A DNA stretch of 64,000 nt from Mycobacterium europaeum (GTDB taxonomy: Bacteria; Actinomycetota; Actinomycetes; Mycobacteriales; Mycobacteriaceae). The position numbers and the translations under genes are program-made. Within the stretch, counting starts at the first letter, position 1; each line of letters starts with the position of its first letter. The notes beneath the pieces were generated by a model that saw nothing but the letters and a program-made list of their open reading frames with translations, made no database searches and was not told where the DNA came from. Of the stretch, positions 1 to 8,077 are shown piece by piece. The stretch lies in contig NZ_LQOU01000020.1 in the NCBI RefSeq assembly GCF_002102155.1, positions 62,001 to 126,000 on the forward strand, given 5' to 3'.

Positions 1-16
1 CACTTAGGGTGAGCCC

Positions 17-826
17 ATGCCGCAATCCGCGATCGACACCCTGACCCCCGTCGCAGGCCTATCCGTCACGCTGTCCGACGGCGTGCTGGCGGTGACCATC
101 GACCGGCCCGACAGCCTCAATTCGCTGACCGTGCCGGTGATTACCGGGATCGCCGACGCGATGGAACGCGCGGCGACCGACCCGGAGGTGAAGGTGGTGC
201 GCCTCGGCGGTGCGGGCCGCGGCTTCTGCTCCGGCGCGGGGATCAGCGCCGACGACGTGTCCGGGACCACGCTCTCGCCGGACGAGATCGTGTGCGAGAT
301 CAACCGGCTGATCCGGGCGATCGCCGCCGTGCCGCACCCCGTGGTCGCCGTGGTCCAGGGACCGGCGGCCGGCGTGGGCGTCTCGCTGGCGCTGGCGTGC
401 GACATCGTATTGGCTTCGGAGAGCGCCTTTTTCATGCTCGCCTTCACCAAGATCGGCTTGATGCCCGACGGCGGCGCGTCGGCGCTGATCGCCGCCGCCG
501 TCGGCCGCATCCGGGCGATGCACATGGCGCTGCTGCCCGAACGCCTCCCGGCCGCCGAGGCGCTGTCCTGGGGGCTGGTCAGCGCCGTCTACCCCGCCGA
601 CGAATTCGAGGTCGAGGTGGACAAGGTGATCGCCAGGCTGTCGGCGGGCCCCGTCGCCGCGTTCGGCAAGACCAAGCTCGCGATCAACGCCGCCACGCTC
701 ACCCAGCTGGATCCGGCGTTGCAGCGCGAATACGAGGGGCAGGGCGTCCTGCTGCGATCCCACGACTTCGTCGAGGGCACAAAGGCTTTCCAGGAGCGCC
801 GCGCCCCCGAGTTCACCGATCGCTGA
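17..826 (+). CDS. Enoyl-CoA hydratase/isomerase (crotonase) family protein, PaaG-like active site
   Basis: A 269-aa crotonase-fold protein acting on acyl-CoA thioesters in the cytosol. The two oxyanion-hole loops are visible: GAGRGFCSGAG near residues 65-75 and GPAAGVGVSLALACD near 114-128. The two glutamates of true hydratases seem absent: where PE and AMEM normally occur the sequence has AF and AMHM. An aspartate in IGLMPDGGAS fits PaaG-type isomerases instead, so isomerase is at least as likely as hydratase. Length and locus match the echA10/echA11 area of M. tuberculosis (Rv1141c-Rv1142c), from memory. The ATG at 17 follows a purine-rich AGGGTGAG. Family is secure; reaction and substrate are not. 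Confidence 0.88.
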   Translation: MPQSAIDTLTPVAGLSVTLSDGVLAVTIDRPDSLNSLTVPVITGIADAMERAATDPEVKVVRLGGAGRGFCSGAGISADDVSGTTLSPDEIVCEINRLIRAIAAVPHPVVAVVQGPAAGVGVSLALACDIVLASESAFFMLAFTKIGLMPDGGASALIAAAVGRIRAMHMALLPERLPAAEALSWGLVSAVYPADEFEVEVDKVIARLSAGPVAAFGKTKLAINAATLTQLDPALQREYEGQGVLLRSHDFVEGTKAFQERRAPEFTDR

Positions 827-910
827 CGGCGTGGCGCTTACCGGCGGCCGATGCCGGTAATCCTCCCTCGCGTCGGGCCCCGATAATTGGAAGCGACGGA
901 CGGAGAATCC

Positions 911-2248
911 ATGGCTGGACAGGTGCGGTGTCTGGTGACCGGGGCGACCGGCTACATCGGTGCCCGGCTGGTGCCGCGACTCTTGGACGAAGGCCACCCG
1001 GTGCGCGCCCTGGCCCGCAACCCGGCGAAGCTGGCGGACGTGCCGTGGCGGCAGCAGGCGGAGGTGGCGCGCGGCGACCTCGGTGATCTCGATTCCCTGA
1101 TCGCGGCGTTCGACGGAATCGACGTCGTCTACTACCTGGTGCATTCGATGGGCTCGGCGAAGGATTTCGCCGACGAGGAGGCGCGCGCGGTGCGCAACGT
1201 CGTCACCGCGGCCCGTCGCACCGGCGTGCGGCGCATCGTGTATCTGAGTGGGCTGCATCCCGAGGGCCGCAAGCTCTCGCCGCACCTCGAGTCGCGGGCG
1301 GCGGTGGGCGACGCGCTCATCGCCTCGGGCATCGAGACGCTGGTGCTGCAGGCGGGCGTCGTCGTCGGCTCTGGGTCGGCGTCGTTCGAGATGATCCGCC
1401 ACCTCACCGACCGGTTGCCGGTGATGACCACCCCGAAGTGGGTGCACAACAAGATTCAGCCGATCGCGGTGCGCGACGTGCTCTACTACCTGGTCGCCGC
1501 GGCGACGGCGGCGGTGCCGGCCTCGCGCACCTGGGACATCGGCGGACCCGACGTCTTGGAGTACGGCGACATGATGCGCGTCTACGCCGACGTCGCGGGG
1601 CTGGGCAAGCGCTATCTGATCGTGCTGCCGTTCCTGACGCCCACGATCGCCAGCCTCTGGGTCGGTACGGTGACGCCGATCCCGCCGGGCTTGGCGCGCC
1701 CCCTGATCGAGTCGCTGGAATGCGACGCGGTGATGCGCGACCACGACGTCGACAGCGTCATCGCGCCCCCGCCGGGCGGTCTGACCGACTACCGCCGGGC
1801 CGTCGAGCTGGCGCTCGCGCGCGCCGCGCGGGGTGTCCCGGAACCCTCGTGGTCGTCGTTGCGGTCCGAGCCGGCCGAGGCGCTGCCCAGCGACCCGGAG
1901 TGGGCGGGGGAAATCGTCTACACCGATGCGCGCACCGCCCACAGCCCCGCCGAACCCGCCGCGGTCTGGAAAGCGGCGGAGGACGCCGTGACCTCGCGGA
2001 CGGGCTGGAAGCTCGAGGAGCGTGCCCCGGGGACACTGTTGCGGCTGCGCTCCACGAAGCGGGCGCCGGGACGGGAATGGCTCGAGATCACGGTCACGCC
2101 GCAAGACGGCCGCGGCAGCCGCTACTCTCAGCGGTCCATCTTTTTGCCGAGGGGCATCCCGGGGCGGGTGTACTGGTTGTTCGCGCGGCCGGTTCACGCC
2201 GCCCGGATGCGTGCGCTGGCCCGCGAGGTCGTCGGCCCGGCCCGATAA
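911..2248 (+). CDS. NAD(P)-binding SDR-like protein with C-terminal DUF2867-type domain
   Basis: A 445-aa protein with an N-terminal Rossmann fold (VTGATGYIGARLV, residues about 6-18) of the atypical SDR/NmrA type, and a C-terminal third (about 330-445) resembling DUF2867, with WLEITVTPQDGRGSRYS and VYWLFARPVH. The ATG at 911 is chosen because GGAG lies six bases upstream; an in-frame TTG at 887 has no such support. It is a clear paralogue of the protein on the opposite strand ending at 2974: both have DVVYYLVH, RRIVYL.G and SASFEM/STSFEM blocks. Only this copy has the extra C-terminal domain. No substrate can be assigned. Confidence 0.88.
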   Translation: MAGQVRCLVTGATGYIGARLVPRLLDEGHPVRALARNPAKLADVPWRQQAEVARGDLGDLDSLIAAFDGIDVVYYLVHSMGSAKDFADEEARAVRNVVTAARRTGVRRIVYLSGLHPEGRKLSPHLESRAAVGDALIASGIETLVLQAGVVVGSGSASFEMIRHLTDRLPVMTTPKWVHNKIQPIAVRDVLYYLVAAATAAVPASRTWDIGGPDVLEYGDMMRVYADVAGLGKRYLIVLPFLTPTIASLWVGTVTPIPPGLARPLIESLECDAVMRDHDVDSVIAPPPGGLTDYRRAVELALARAARGVPEPSWSSLRSEPAEALPSDPEWAGEIVYTDARTAHSPAEPAAVWKAAEDAVTSRTGWKLEERAPGTLLRLRSTKRAPGREWLEITVTPQDGRGSRYSQRSIFLPRGIPGRVYWLFARPVHAARMRALAREVVGPAR

Positions 2249-2254
2249 CCGCCG

Positions 2255-2977
2255 TCAGACCCCAAACATCGGGGGCAGCACGAGGACCATGATCAGCCCC
2301 CACACCAGGTGGGTGAGCATCGGCGCCAGGACGCCGCCGGTCGCCCGGCGCTCGAATGCGCATACCGTCCCCAGGATGACCGCGGCGAAGCCGAGCATGG
2401 GGTTGCCGCTGGCCAGCGTCGCGCCGGTGTAGAGGACGGTCGAGATCAGGACGGGGTGATAGCGCCCCAGGGCGTTGTAGAGGGCGCCGCGAAAGAACAC
2501 TTCCTCGGCGACGCCGTTGACCAGGGTGATCGCCACGATCACCGGATACCACCCGTGGTGGGCGTATTCCAGCACCCGGGTGATCAACTCCGCCACCGGC
2601 GTGATCTCCCGGGCGATCAGCCCGCCCGCCACGAAGACCGCGCCGAGCAGGAGGCCGATGGTCGTCCCGGTGATGACCGGGCGTTGATTGCGGCCGCGCC
2701 AGCAGATGCCGCCGAGGTGCAGCGGGCCGGAGATGAGCCCGCCGGCGAACCACACCCCCGCCAGCGCCAGGGTCAGCCAGTAGAAGCTCGACTCCCCCGG
2801 GTGGCGCCGCAGCGAGAACCCGAGCATCGCGGCGCCGATGACCAGCGTGACCGTCACGATGACGCGCCGGCGTCGCACGACGGCGGGCGATTCGTGGTGG
2901 GGCACAGCGACTTTGGTGAGCGCGCGCCACCACTCGGACAGCACGCCGGTGTTGGACGGGGCGGTTGACTGGCTCAT
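2255..2977 (-). CDS. CPBP family intramembrane glutamic endopeptidase (CAAX protease-like)
   Basis: A 240-aa multi-pass membrane protein with the CPBP/Abi signature EEVFFRG in NGVAEEVFFRGALYN (about residue 155) and a later His-bearing segment, THLVWGL, near the C terminus. Such proteins are intramembrane glutamic proteases related to Rce1. Hydrophobic segments begin near VIVTVTLVIGAAMLGFSL. The start codon overlaps the stop of the upstream SDR-like gene by 4 bases (ATGA), so the two are co-transcribed and probably translationally coupled. It ends 7 bases from the convergent gene at 2248. The substrate is unknown. Confidence 0.85.
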   Translation of the reverse strand: MSQSTAPSNTGVLSEWWRALTKVAVPHHESPAVVRRRRVIVTVTLVIGAAMLGFSLRRHPGESSFYWLTLALAGVWFAGGLISGPLHLGGICWRGRNQRPVITGTTIGLLLGAVFVAGGLIAREITPVAELITRVLEYAHHGWYPVIVAITLVNGVAEEVFFRGALYNALGRYHPVLISTVLYTGATLASGNPMLGFAAVILGTVCAFERRATGGVLAPMLTHLVWGLIMVLVLPPMFGV

Positions 2978-4119
2978 GCGGGATGCACCTTCGGGGTCAG
3001 GGCGATCAGGAGGTCGAGGCCGGTTCGAAGCGCGCCGGCGAGCGGACCGGGGACCATGCCCACCAGCCCCAGAGCCGGCCGCACGACGGGCGGGGTGAGG
3101 CGGCGGGCCAGGTGGCGGATGCGCCGCACGTCACCGCCGGCCCACGCGGGGTCGGTGTCGGCGAGGTGATGGGGATCGGCCAAGGCGTTGACCGGGGACG
3201 GGCGATTCGGCTGATCGGCCAAGGCTAGGGCAATGGCCCGGTCCACGCCGAGCAACCCACCGGGCGGGTCGGCCACGCGATCGCGCAGGCCGCGCTTGGA
3301 CGCCACCATCGGATGATCGAGCGATTCGACGAGATCGCCGGCCAGCCCCGGCGGTACGGGCAGGGCGACGCCGGTGATCAGCGACGCCAACGCCGTGTCG
3401 ACCCGGCCCACCGGCACCCCGGCGTGCCACCGGCCGGAGATGCGCGTATACGCCTTGAGCAGCTCGCGGTAGGACGTCGTGTCCGGGCCGCAGATGTCGT
3501 ACGCGCCCGCCGGCACCAGGCCGGGGTCGGCGGCGGCGACCAGGTAGTGCAGGACATCGCGGATCGAGATCGGGTCGATCGGGTTGTCCATCCAGCTCGG
3601 TATCGGGATGAGCGGAAAACGGTCACCGACGTAGCGCATCATCTCGAACGAGGTCGATCCCGCGCCGATGATCATCGCCGCGCCCAGCCACACCACCTCC
3701 GGCCCGCCCGGAACCGTCAGCGCCGCGGCCACCTCGGCCCTGCTCGTCAGGTGCTCGGACAGCACCTCGTCGGCGGGCACGAATCCGCCCAGGTAGACGA
3801 TGCGCCGCACACCGGTGTCCCTGGCCGCCGCCGCCACGTTCGCGGCCGCGGCGTTGTCGGCGTCCCGGAAGCCCGGCTGCCCGATGGCGTGCACCAGGTA
3901 ATACACCACGTCAACGGGCCCGCATTCGGCGAAGGCCGCGCGGGTGGCGGCGGGATCAGCGGCGTCGAGCGTCACCGGTGTGATCTCGCCGAACCATCCG
4001 AACCGGCTGAGGCGCGCGGGGTTCCGGGTGGCGGCCAGGACGTGGTGGCGGTCCGCCAGCAGCGCCGTGACCAGCCGCGACCCGACATAGCCGGTGGCGC
4101 CTGTGACCAGGATCCGCAT
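2974..4119 (-). CDS. NAD(P)-binding SDR-like protein (NmrA/YbjT type)
   Basis: A 381-aa atypical SDR starting MRILVTGATGYVGSRLV, with the glycine-rich nucleotide-binding motif at residues 6-12. It aligns along its N-terminal 270 residues with the protein at 911-2248 (TGATGY, DVVYYLVHAIG, GVRRIVYLGG, STSFEMMRYVGDR) but lacks the DUF2867-like C-terminal domain; it ends in a hydrophobic stretch (PALGLVGMVPGPLAGALRTGLDLLIALTP is split here by function only). It is first in a two-gene operon with the CPBP protease. Reaction unknown. Confidence 0.86.
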   Translation of the reverse strand: MRILVTGATGYVGSRLVTALLADRHHVLAATRNPARLSRFGWFGEITPVTLDAADPAATRAAFAECGPVDVVYYLVHAIGQPGFRDADNAAAANVAAAARDTGVRRIVYLGGFVPADEVLSEHLTSRAEVAAALTVPGGPEVVWLGAAMIIGAGSTSFEMMRYVGDRFPLIPIPSWMDNPIDPISIRDVLHYLVAAADPGLVPAGAYDICGPDTTSYRELLKAYTRISGRWHAGVPVGRVDTALASLITGVALPVPPGLAGDLVESLDHPMVASKRGLRDRVADPPGGLLGVDRAIALALADQPNRPSPVNALADPHHLADTDPAWAGGDVRRIRHLARRLTPPVVRPALGLVGMVPGPLAGALRTGLDLLIALTPKVHPA

Positions 4120-4327
4120 ACCTTCGACACTAGCCCGGCGACGATGCGCGTAAACCTCGCGGGCGCGGGGCCTCTCCGCGCGCGCGTAACGCCACGGCGG
4201 CGTTCGGCCCGGAATTTCGCCCTGTCGTTACGCTCGCACGCGGGAGGTGCCCACAGCTCGCGGCGTTGAACCCCCGTGTCGGCGGCACCGTGGGTACAAG
4301 GAATCCTCGTCAAGAGATAGTGGAGAC

Positions 4328-4828
4328 ATGTATTACCTGTTGGTCCTGGCGGTCGGCATCGAACGCGTCGCCGAACTGGTGGTGTCCAACCGGAACGCGC
4401 AGTGGTCTTTTGCCCAGGGCGCCAAGGAATTTGGTCGCCCGCATTACCCGGTGATGGTGCTCGTCCATACCGCGCTGCTGGTCGGCTGCATCGTCGAGCC
4501 GTGGGCGCTGCACCGGCCGTTCATCGGATGGCTGGGCTGGCCGATGCTGGCGGTGGTGGCGCTCAGCCAGGGCCTGCGCTGGTGGTGCATCGCCACACTG
4601 GGCCGGCGGTGGAACACCCGGGTGATCGTGCTGCCGAACGCCCCCCTGGTGCGGCAGGGCCCCTACCGGTGGCTGCACCATCCCAACTACGTTGCAGTGG
4701 TGGCTGAGGGGTTGGCGCTGCCGTTGGTGCACACGGCGTGGCTGACCGCCGCGCTGTTCACGCTGGCCAACGCGGCGTTGCTCAGGGTGCGGCTGCGGGT
4801 GGAGAACTCGGCTCTGGGCTACACGTGA
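4328..4828 (+). CDS. Isoprenylcysteine carboxyl methyltransferase-like membrane protein (Rv1139c-like)
   Basis: A 166-aa integral membrane protein with the ICMT/PEMT-type C terminus: GPYRWLHHPNYVAVV (about residues 110-124), the S-adenosylmethionine-binding RHPxY-like motif, here HHPNY. Three or four hydrophobic segments precede and follow it. The ATG at 4328 follows GTGGAGAC; an upstream in-frame start at 4247 only adds non-conserved residues. Length and partner gene match Rv1139c. The GTG of the next gene overlaps the stop by 4 bases, so the methyltransferase-like protein and an FAD enzyme form one unit. A similar pairing (SrsB-SrsC) modifies type III polyketides in Streptomyces; that role here is inference. 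Confidence 0.87.
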   Translation: MYYLLVLAVGIERVAELVVSNRNAQWSFAQGAKEFGRPHYPVMVLVHTALLVGCIVEPWALHRPFIGWLGWPMLAVVALSQGLRWWCIATLGRRWNTRVIVLPNAPLVRQGPYRWLHHPNYVAVVAEGLALPLVHTAWLTAALFTLANAALLRVRLRVENSALGYT

Positions 4829-5841
4829 GCGAGTACGACACCGATCTGTTGGTCGTCGGCGGCGGACCGGGTGGTCTGGCCGCCGCACTGCACGCCCGCC
4901 GGCATGGGCTCTCGGTGATCGTCGCCGACCCGCGCGAGGGTCTCATCGACAAGGCGTGCGGTGAGGGCCTGATGCCCGGCGGCCTCGCCGAGCTGATATC
5001 CCTCGGCGTCGACCCGGCCGGCATGCCCTTTCACGGAATCGCCTACGTCAGCGAACACCGCCGGGCGCAGGCGCGGTTTCACCGCGGGCCCGGCCGCGGG
5101 GTGCGACGGACCACGCTGCACGCGGCGCTGGCCGCACGCGCGAAAGAGCAAGACACCGAACGGCTTCGGGCGCGGGTGACCACCGTGCAGCAGGACGCTC
5201 GTGGGGTGACGGCCGCCGGTGTGCGCGCGAAATGGATGGTCGCGGCCGACGGACTGCACTCACAGGTCAGGCGGTCCGTCGGGATCGCGGCGACGGCCGG
5301 AACACCGCGGCGCTACGGCGTGCGCTGGCATTACCGGATTCCGGCCTGGTCGGAATTCGTCGAGGTGCACTGGTCGCGGTGGGGCGAGGCGTATGTGACG
5401 CCGGTGGAGCCGGATCTGGTCGGCGTGGCGATCCTCTCCCGCGGCCGGCCCGACCTCGCCTGGTTCCCCGGGCTGGCCCGGCGATTGGCGGGCGCGGCCC
5501 GCGGGCCGGCCCGGGGATGCGGCCCGCTGCGGCAGGTGGTGTCCCGCCGGGTCGCGGGGCGGGTGCTCCTGGTGGGCGATGCGGCCGGCTACGAGGACGC
5601 GCTGACCGGCGAGGGCATCAGCCTGGCGGTCAAGCAAGCGGCCGCCGCCGTCGCCGCGATCGTCGACGAAGCGCCGGAGTCGTATGAGCCTGCGTGGCAA
5701 CGGATCACCCGCAGCTATCGACTGCTCACCCGCGGGCTGGTGCTGGCCAGCACCCCGCCGGCGGCCCGCCGCGCCATCGTGCCGGTCTGCACGCTGCTGC
5801 CCGGCGCGTTCCAGCGTGGGGTGAACGTCCTGGCGGGCTAG
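4825..5841 (+). CDS. FAD-dependent oxidoreductase/monooxygenase (Rv1138c-like)
   Basis: A 338-aa flavoprotein of the geranylgeranyl-reductase/PHBH-like superfamily. The dinucleotide-binding motif GGGPGGLAA is at residues 11-19, a DG-type motif (VAADGLHSQVRRSVG) near residue 140, and the second FAD motif GDAAGYEDALTGEGI near residue 250. The GTG start at 4825 overlaps the preceding stop (GTGA). It probably hydroxylates or reduces a lipid or polyketide together with the upstream methyltransferase-like protein. It ends just before an array of palindromic repeats. Confidence 0.87.
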   Translation: MSEYDTDLLVVGGGPGGLAAALHARRHGLSVIVADPREGLIDKACGEGLMPGGLAELISLGVDPAGMPFHGIAYVSEHRRAQARFHRGPGRGVRRTTLHAALAARAKEQDTERLRARVTTVQQDARGVTAAGVRAKWMVAADGLHSQVRRSVGIAATAGTPRRYGVRWHYRIPAWSEFVEVHWSRWGEAYVTPVEPDLVGVAILSRGRPDLAWFPGLARRLAGAARGPARGCGPLRQVVSRRVAGRVLLVGDAAGYEDALTGEGISLAVKQAAAAVAAIVDEAPESYEPAWQRITRSYRLLTRGLVLASTPPAARRAIVPVCTLLPGAFQRGVNVLAG

Positions 5842-5849
5842 TCCTGATG

Positions 5850-5968
5850 GTGGCGACCCGCTTCGCCCGGCTTCGCTGATTGTGGCGACCCGCTTCGCCC
5901 GGCTTCGCCGCGCTCGCAATCACCACGGCCGCGCTCGCAATCGCCACGGCCGCGCTCGTGATCGCCAC
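5850..5968. repeat. REP-like palindromic repeat array between convergent genes
   Basis: Two forward units begin GTGGCGACCCGCTTCGCCCG, at 5850 (truncated, about 32 bp) and 5882 (45 bp, ending at 5926). They are followed by two extra copies of the right half, at 5927-5947 and 5948-5968. A full unit is a palindrome with ends GTGGCGA and TCGCCAC. The array fills the gap between convergent genes and runs into the stop codon of the minus-strand echA gene. The same unit occurs as a tandem array at 40004. A transcription-termination or REP-like role is inference. Confidence 0.85.
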
Positions 5969-6771
5969 TAAAGCGCCTTCCAGACCGGCTCGCGCTTCTC
6001 GGCGAACGCCAGCGGCCCCTCCTTGGCGTCCTCCGACCGGAGCAGGTCGCGCACCTCGTTCATGGTGCGCGCCCAACCGGCTTCCTCGTCGGTGACGACG
6101 CCGTCGTCGACCCCGTAGGCGATGCGCTTGCTGGCCTGCACCGACAGCGGCGCGTTGACGGTGACCCGCGCGGCCAGGGCCAGTGCGGCCTCCAGCACCG
6201 TGCCCTCCTCGACGACCTGGTTGATCCCGCCCCATTCGAAGGCGTCGGCGGCGGTGATCGGCTCGCCGGTCAACAGCAGCTCCATCGCCACTTTGCGCGG
6301 CAGCTGCTGCACGATCCGGAAGACGCCGCCGGCGGCCGCGATGAGCCCGCGTTTGACCTCCGGCAGGCCGAACTGGGCCCGCTCGTCGGCCACCACCAGG
6401 TCACTGGCCAGGGCCAGCTCGGTGCCCCCGCCGAACGCGGTGCCGTTGACCGCCGCGATCGTGGGCTTGTCGATGAAGTGGTGCACGTAGCCGGCGAAAC
6501 CCCACTCGCCGTGGTCGGGGTGATACAGGTTCTCCCGGCGGGAGATCGCCTTGAGGTCGGCGCCGGCGCAGAACGACTTGTCGCCGGCGCCGGTGATCAC
6601 CACGGCCCGCACCTCGGGGTCGTGCTGCGCCTCGTCGAGCGCGTCGCCGACACCGACGCTCACAGCGCCGTTGACCGCGTTGCGGGCCTCGGGCCGGTTG
6701 ATCGTGATCACCATGACGTTGCCGCGGCGTTCGACCAGCACCGCCGGCTGGTCGGCCGGGGCGTCCGTCAC
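5968..6771 (-). CDS. Enoyl-CoA hydratase
   Basis: A 267-aa crotonase that hydrates trans-2-enoyl-CoA. Both catalytic glutamates can be placed: LPEV in AQFGLPEVKRG and AMELLL in KVAMELLLTGEPITA. The oxyanion-hole loops GAGDKSFCAGADLK and NGTAFGGGTELALASD are intact. The GTG start at 6771 overlaps the thiolase stop by 4 bases (GTGA); further upstream starts would read through the thiolase. It is the last gene of the minus-strand run of the island, so hydratase and thiolase together supply late beta-oxidation steps. The natural acyl chain is unknown. Confidence 0.9.
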   Translation of the reverse strand: MTDAPADQPAVLVERRGNVMVITINRPEARNAVNGAVSVGVGDALDEAQHDPEVRAVVITGAGDKSFCAGADLKAISRRENLYHPDHGEWGFAGYVHHFIDKPTIAAVNGTAFGGGTELALASDLVVADERAQFGLPEVKRGLIAAAGGVFRIVQQLPRKVAMELLLTGEPITAADAFEWGGINQVVEEGTVLEAALALAARVTVNAPLSVQASKRIAYGVDDGVVTDEEAGWARTMNEVRDLLRSEDAKEGPLAFAEKREPVWKAL

Positions 6772-7922
6772 AGGAGCTCCACGATGGTGGCGTTGGCCTG
6801 GCCGCCACCCTCGCACATGGTCTGCAGGCCGTAGCGAATTCCCTTGTCCCGCATGTGGTAGAGCAGCGTGGTCATCAACCGCGCACCAGAACCACCGAGC
6901 GGGTGGCCCAGCGCGATGGCACCGCCGTTGGGGTTGAGCTTGTTCTCGTCGGCGCCGATGTCCTTCAGCCACGCCAGCGGAACGGGCGCGAACGCCTCGT
7001 TGACCTCGTAGGCGCCGATGTCGCCGATGGAGAGGCCGGACTTCTTCAGCGCCTTCTGGGTCGCCGGGATGGGCGCCGTCAGCATGATCACTGGGTCGGC
7101 GCCGGCCAGTACCGCGGTGTGCACCTTGGCGATCGGCTTGAGGCCGAGTTCCTTGGCCTTCTCGGCGGACATGAACAGCAGGGCGGCCGAACCGTCGGTG
7201 ATCTGCGAGGAGTTTCCGGCGTGGATGACGCCGTCTTCCTTGAACGCCGGCTTCAGCGACGCCATCTTCTCCATCGGGGTGCCGCGGCGGATGCCCTCGT
7301 CCTTGAGGACTGTTGTTTTTTCGTGGCCATCGGCCACTTTGATGCCGACGATCTGGTCGTCGAACGCACCGGAATCCTGTGCCGCGGCGGCCTTTTCGTG
7401 TGATCCGAGCGAGAACTCATCGAGGGCGAGTCGGTCGAAGCCCCACTGCTCGGCGATCATTTCCGCACCGATGCCCTGGTTCGGCGTCCGGTGGTAGCGG
7501 TCCTTGAAAGCCTGGGGGTACGGGTTGCCGCCGTTGGCCAGCGACGATCCCATCGGCGTCCGTGACATCGACTCGACACCGCCGGCGACGACGACGTCGT
7601 AATGTCCGGCGACCACGCCGGCCGCGGCGAAGTGGATGGACTGCTGGCTCGACCCGCACTGGCGGTCGACGGTCACGCCGGGCACGGTCTCGGGCCAACC
7701 GGCGGCCAGCAGCGCGGTGCGGCCGATGTCGAGGGCCTGCTCACCGGCCTGCATCACGCAGCCCCAGATGACGTCGTCGACGATTCCCGGGTCGATACCC
7801 GCCTTGTCGACCAGCCCGTTGAGGACCTGCGCCGACAGGTCGGCCGGGTGCACCCCGGCCAGTCCGCCGTTGCGCTTCCCGAGCGGTGAGCGAACTGCCT
7901 CGACGATGACGGCTTCGGCCAT
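6768..7922 (-). CDS. Acetyl-CoA C-acyltransferase (thiolase)
   Basis: A 384-aa degradative thiolase. The nucleophilic cysteine is Cys89 in VDRQCGSSQQ, with His340 in GHPLGGSG and the acid/base Cys370 in TMCEGGGQAN. The sequence resembles FadA6/FadA5-type steroid or acyl-CoA thiolases of actinobacteria (EVNEAFAPV.LAWL, NPNGGAIALGHP). A strong AAAGGAGA ribosome site precedes the ATG at 7922. A palindrome centred 62 bases upstream may be its operator. It forms an overlapping pair with the enoyl-CoA hydratase. The assignment to a side-chain or ring substrate is not possible from sequence alone. Confidence 0.92.
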   Translation of the reverse strand: MAEAVIVEAVRSPLGKRNGGLAGVHPADLSAQVLNGLVDKAGIDPGIVDDVIWGCVMQAGEQALDIGRTALLAAGWPETVPGVTVDRQCGSSQQSIHFAAAGVVAGHYDVVVAGGVESMSRTPMGSSLANGGNPYPQAFKDRYHRTPNQGIGAEMIAEQWGFDRLALDEFSLGSHEKAAAAQDSGAFDDQIVGIKVADGHEKTTVLKDEGIRRGTPMEKMASLKPAFKEDGVIHAGNSSQITDGSAALLFMSAEKAKELGLKPIAKVHTAVLAGADPVIMLTAPIPATQKALKKSGLSIGDIGAYEVNEAFAPVPLAWLKDIGADENKLNPNGGAIALGHPLGGSGARLMTTLLYHMRDKGIRYGLQTMCEGGGQANATIVELL

Positions 7923-7977
7923 GCTTGTGTCTCCTTTGACGCGTGGAATTCAGACGAAGATCTTCCGTCGATTGTCA

Positions 7978-7991
7978 ACCAACGCGTTGGA
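7978..7991. promoter_or_regulatory. KstR-like palindrome upstream of the thiolase gene
   Basis: The perfect 12-bp palindrome CCAACGCGTTGG lies at 7979-7990. With its flanks it reads ACCAACGCGTTGGA and matches the KstR consensus TnnAACnnGTTnnA at every fixed base except the first. It is 56-69 bases upstream of the thiolase ATG. It could bind KstR, another TetR repressor, or nothing. The 155-bp gap from 7923 to 8077 holds no other feature I can name. Confidence 0.4.
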
Positions 7992-8077
7992 CGGTCACCT
8001 GCCGGGGTCGCTCCTGCGGGAATGCGGCGGGTGCATGCCGCCCCACGCGGGACCGGTGCAGGAGGCTCGGCCGGGAC

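Noticed and set aside
59..2197. A 712-codon open frame on the minus strand opposite the crotonase and SDR genes
   Set aside because: It is the antisense shadow of two well-supported plus-strand genes in GC-rich DNA; its translation is Arg/His-rich with no domain.
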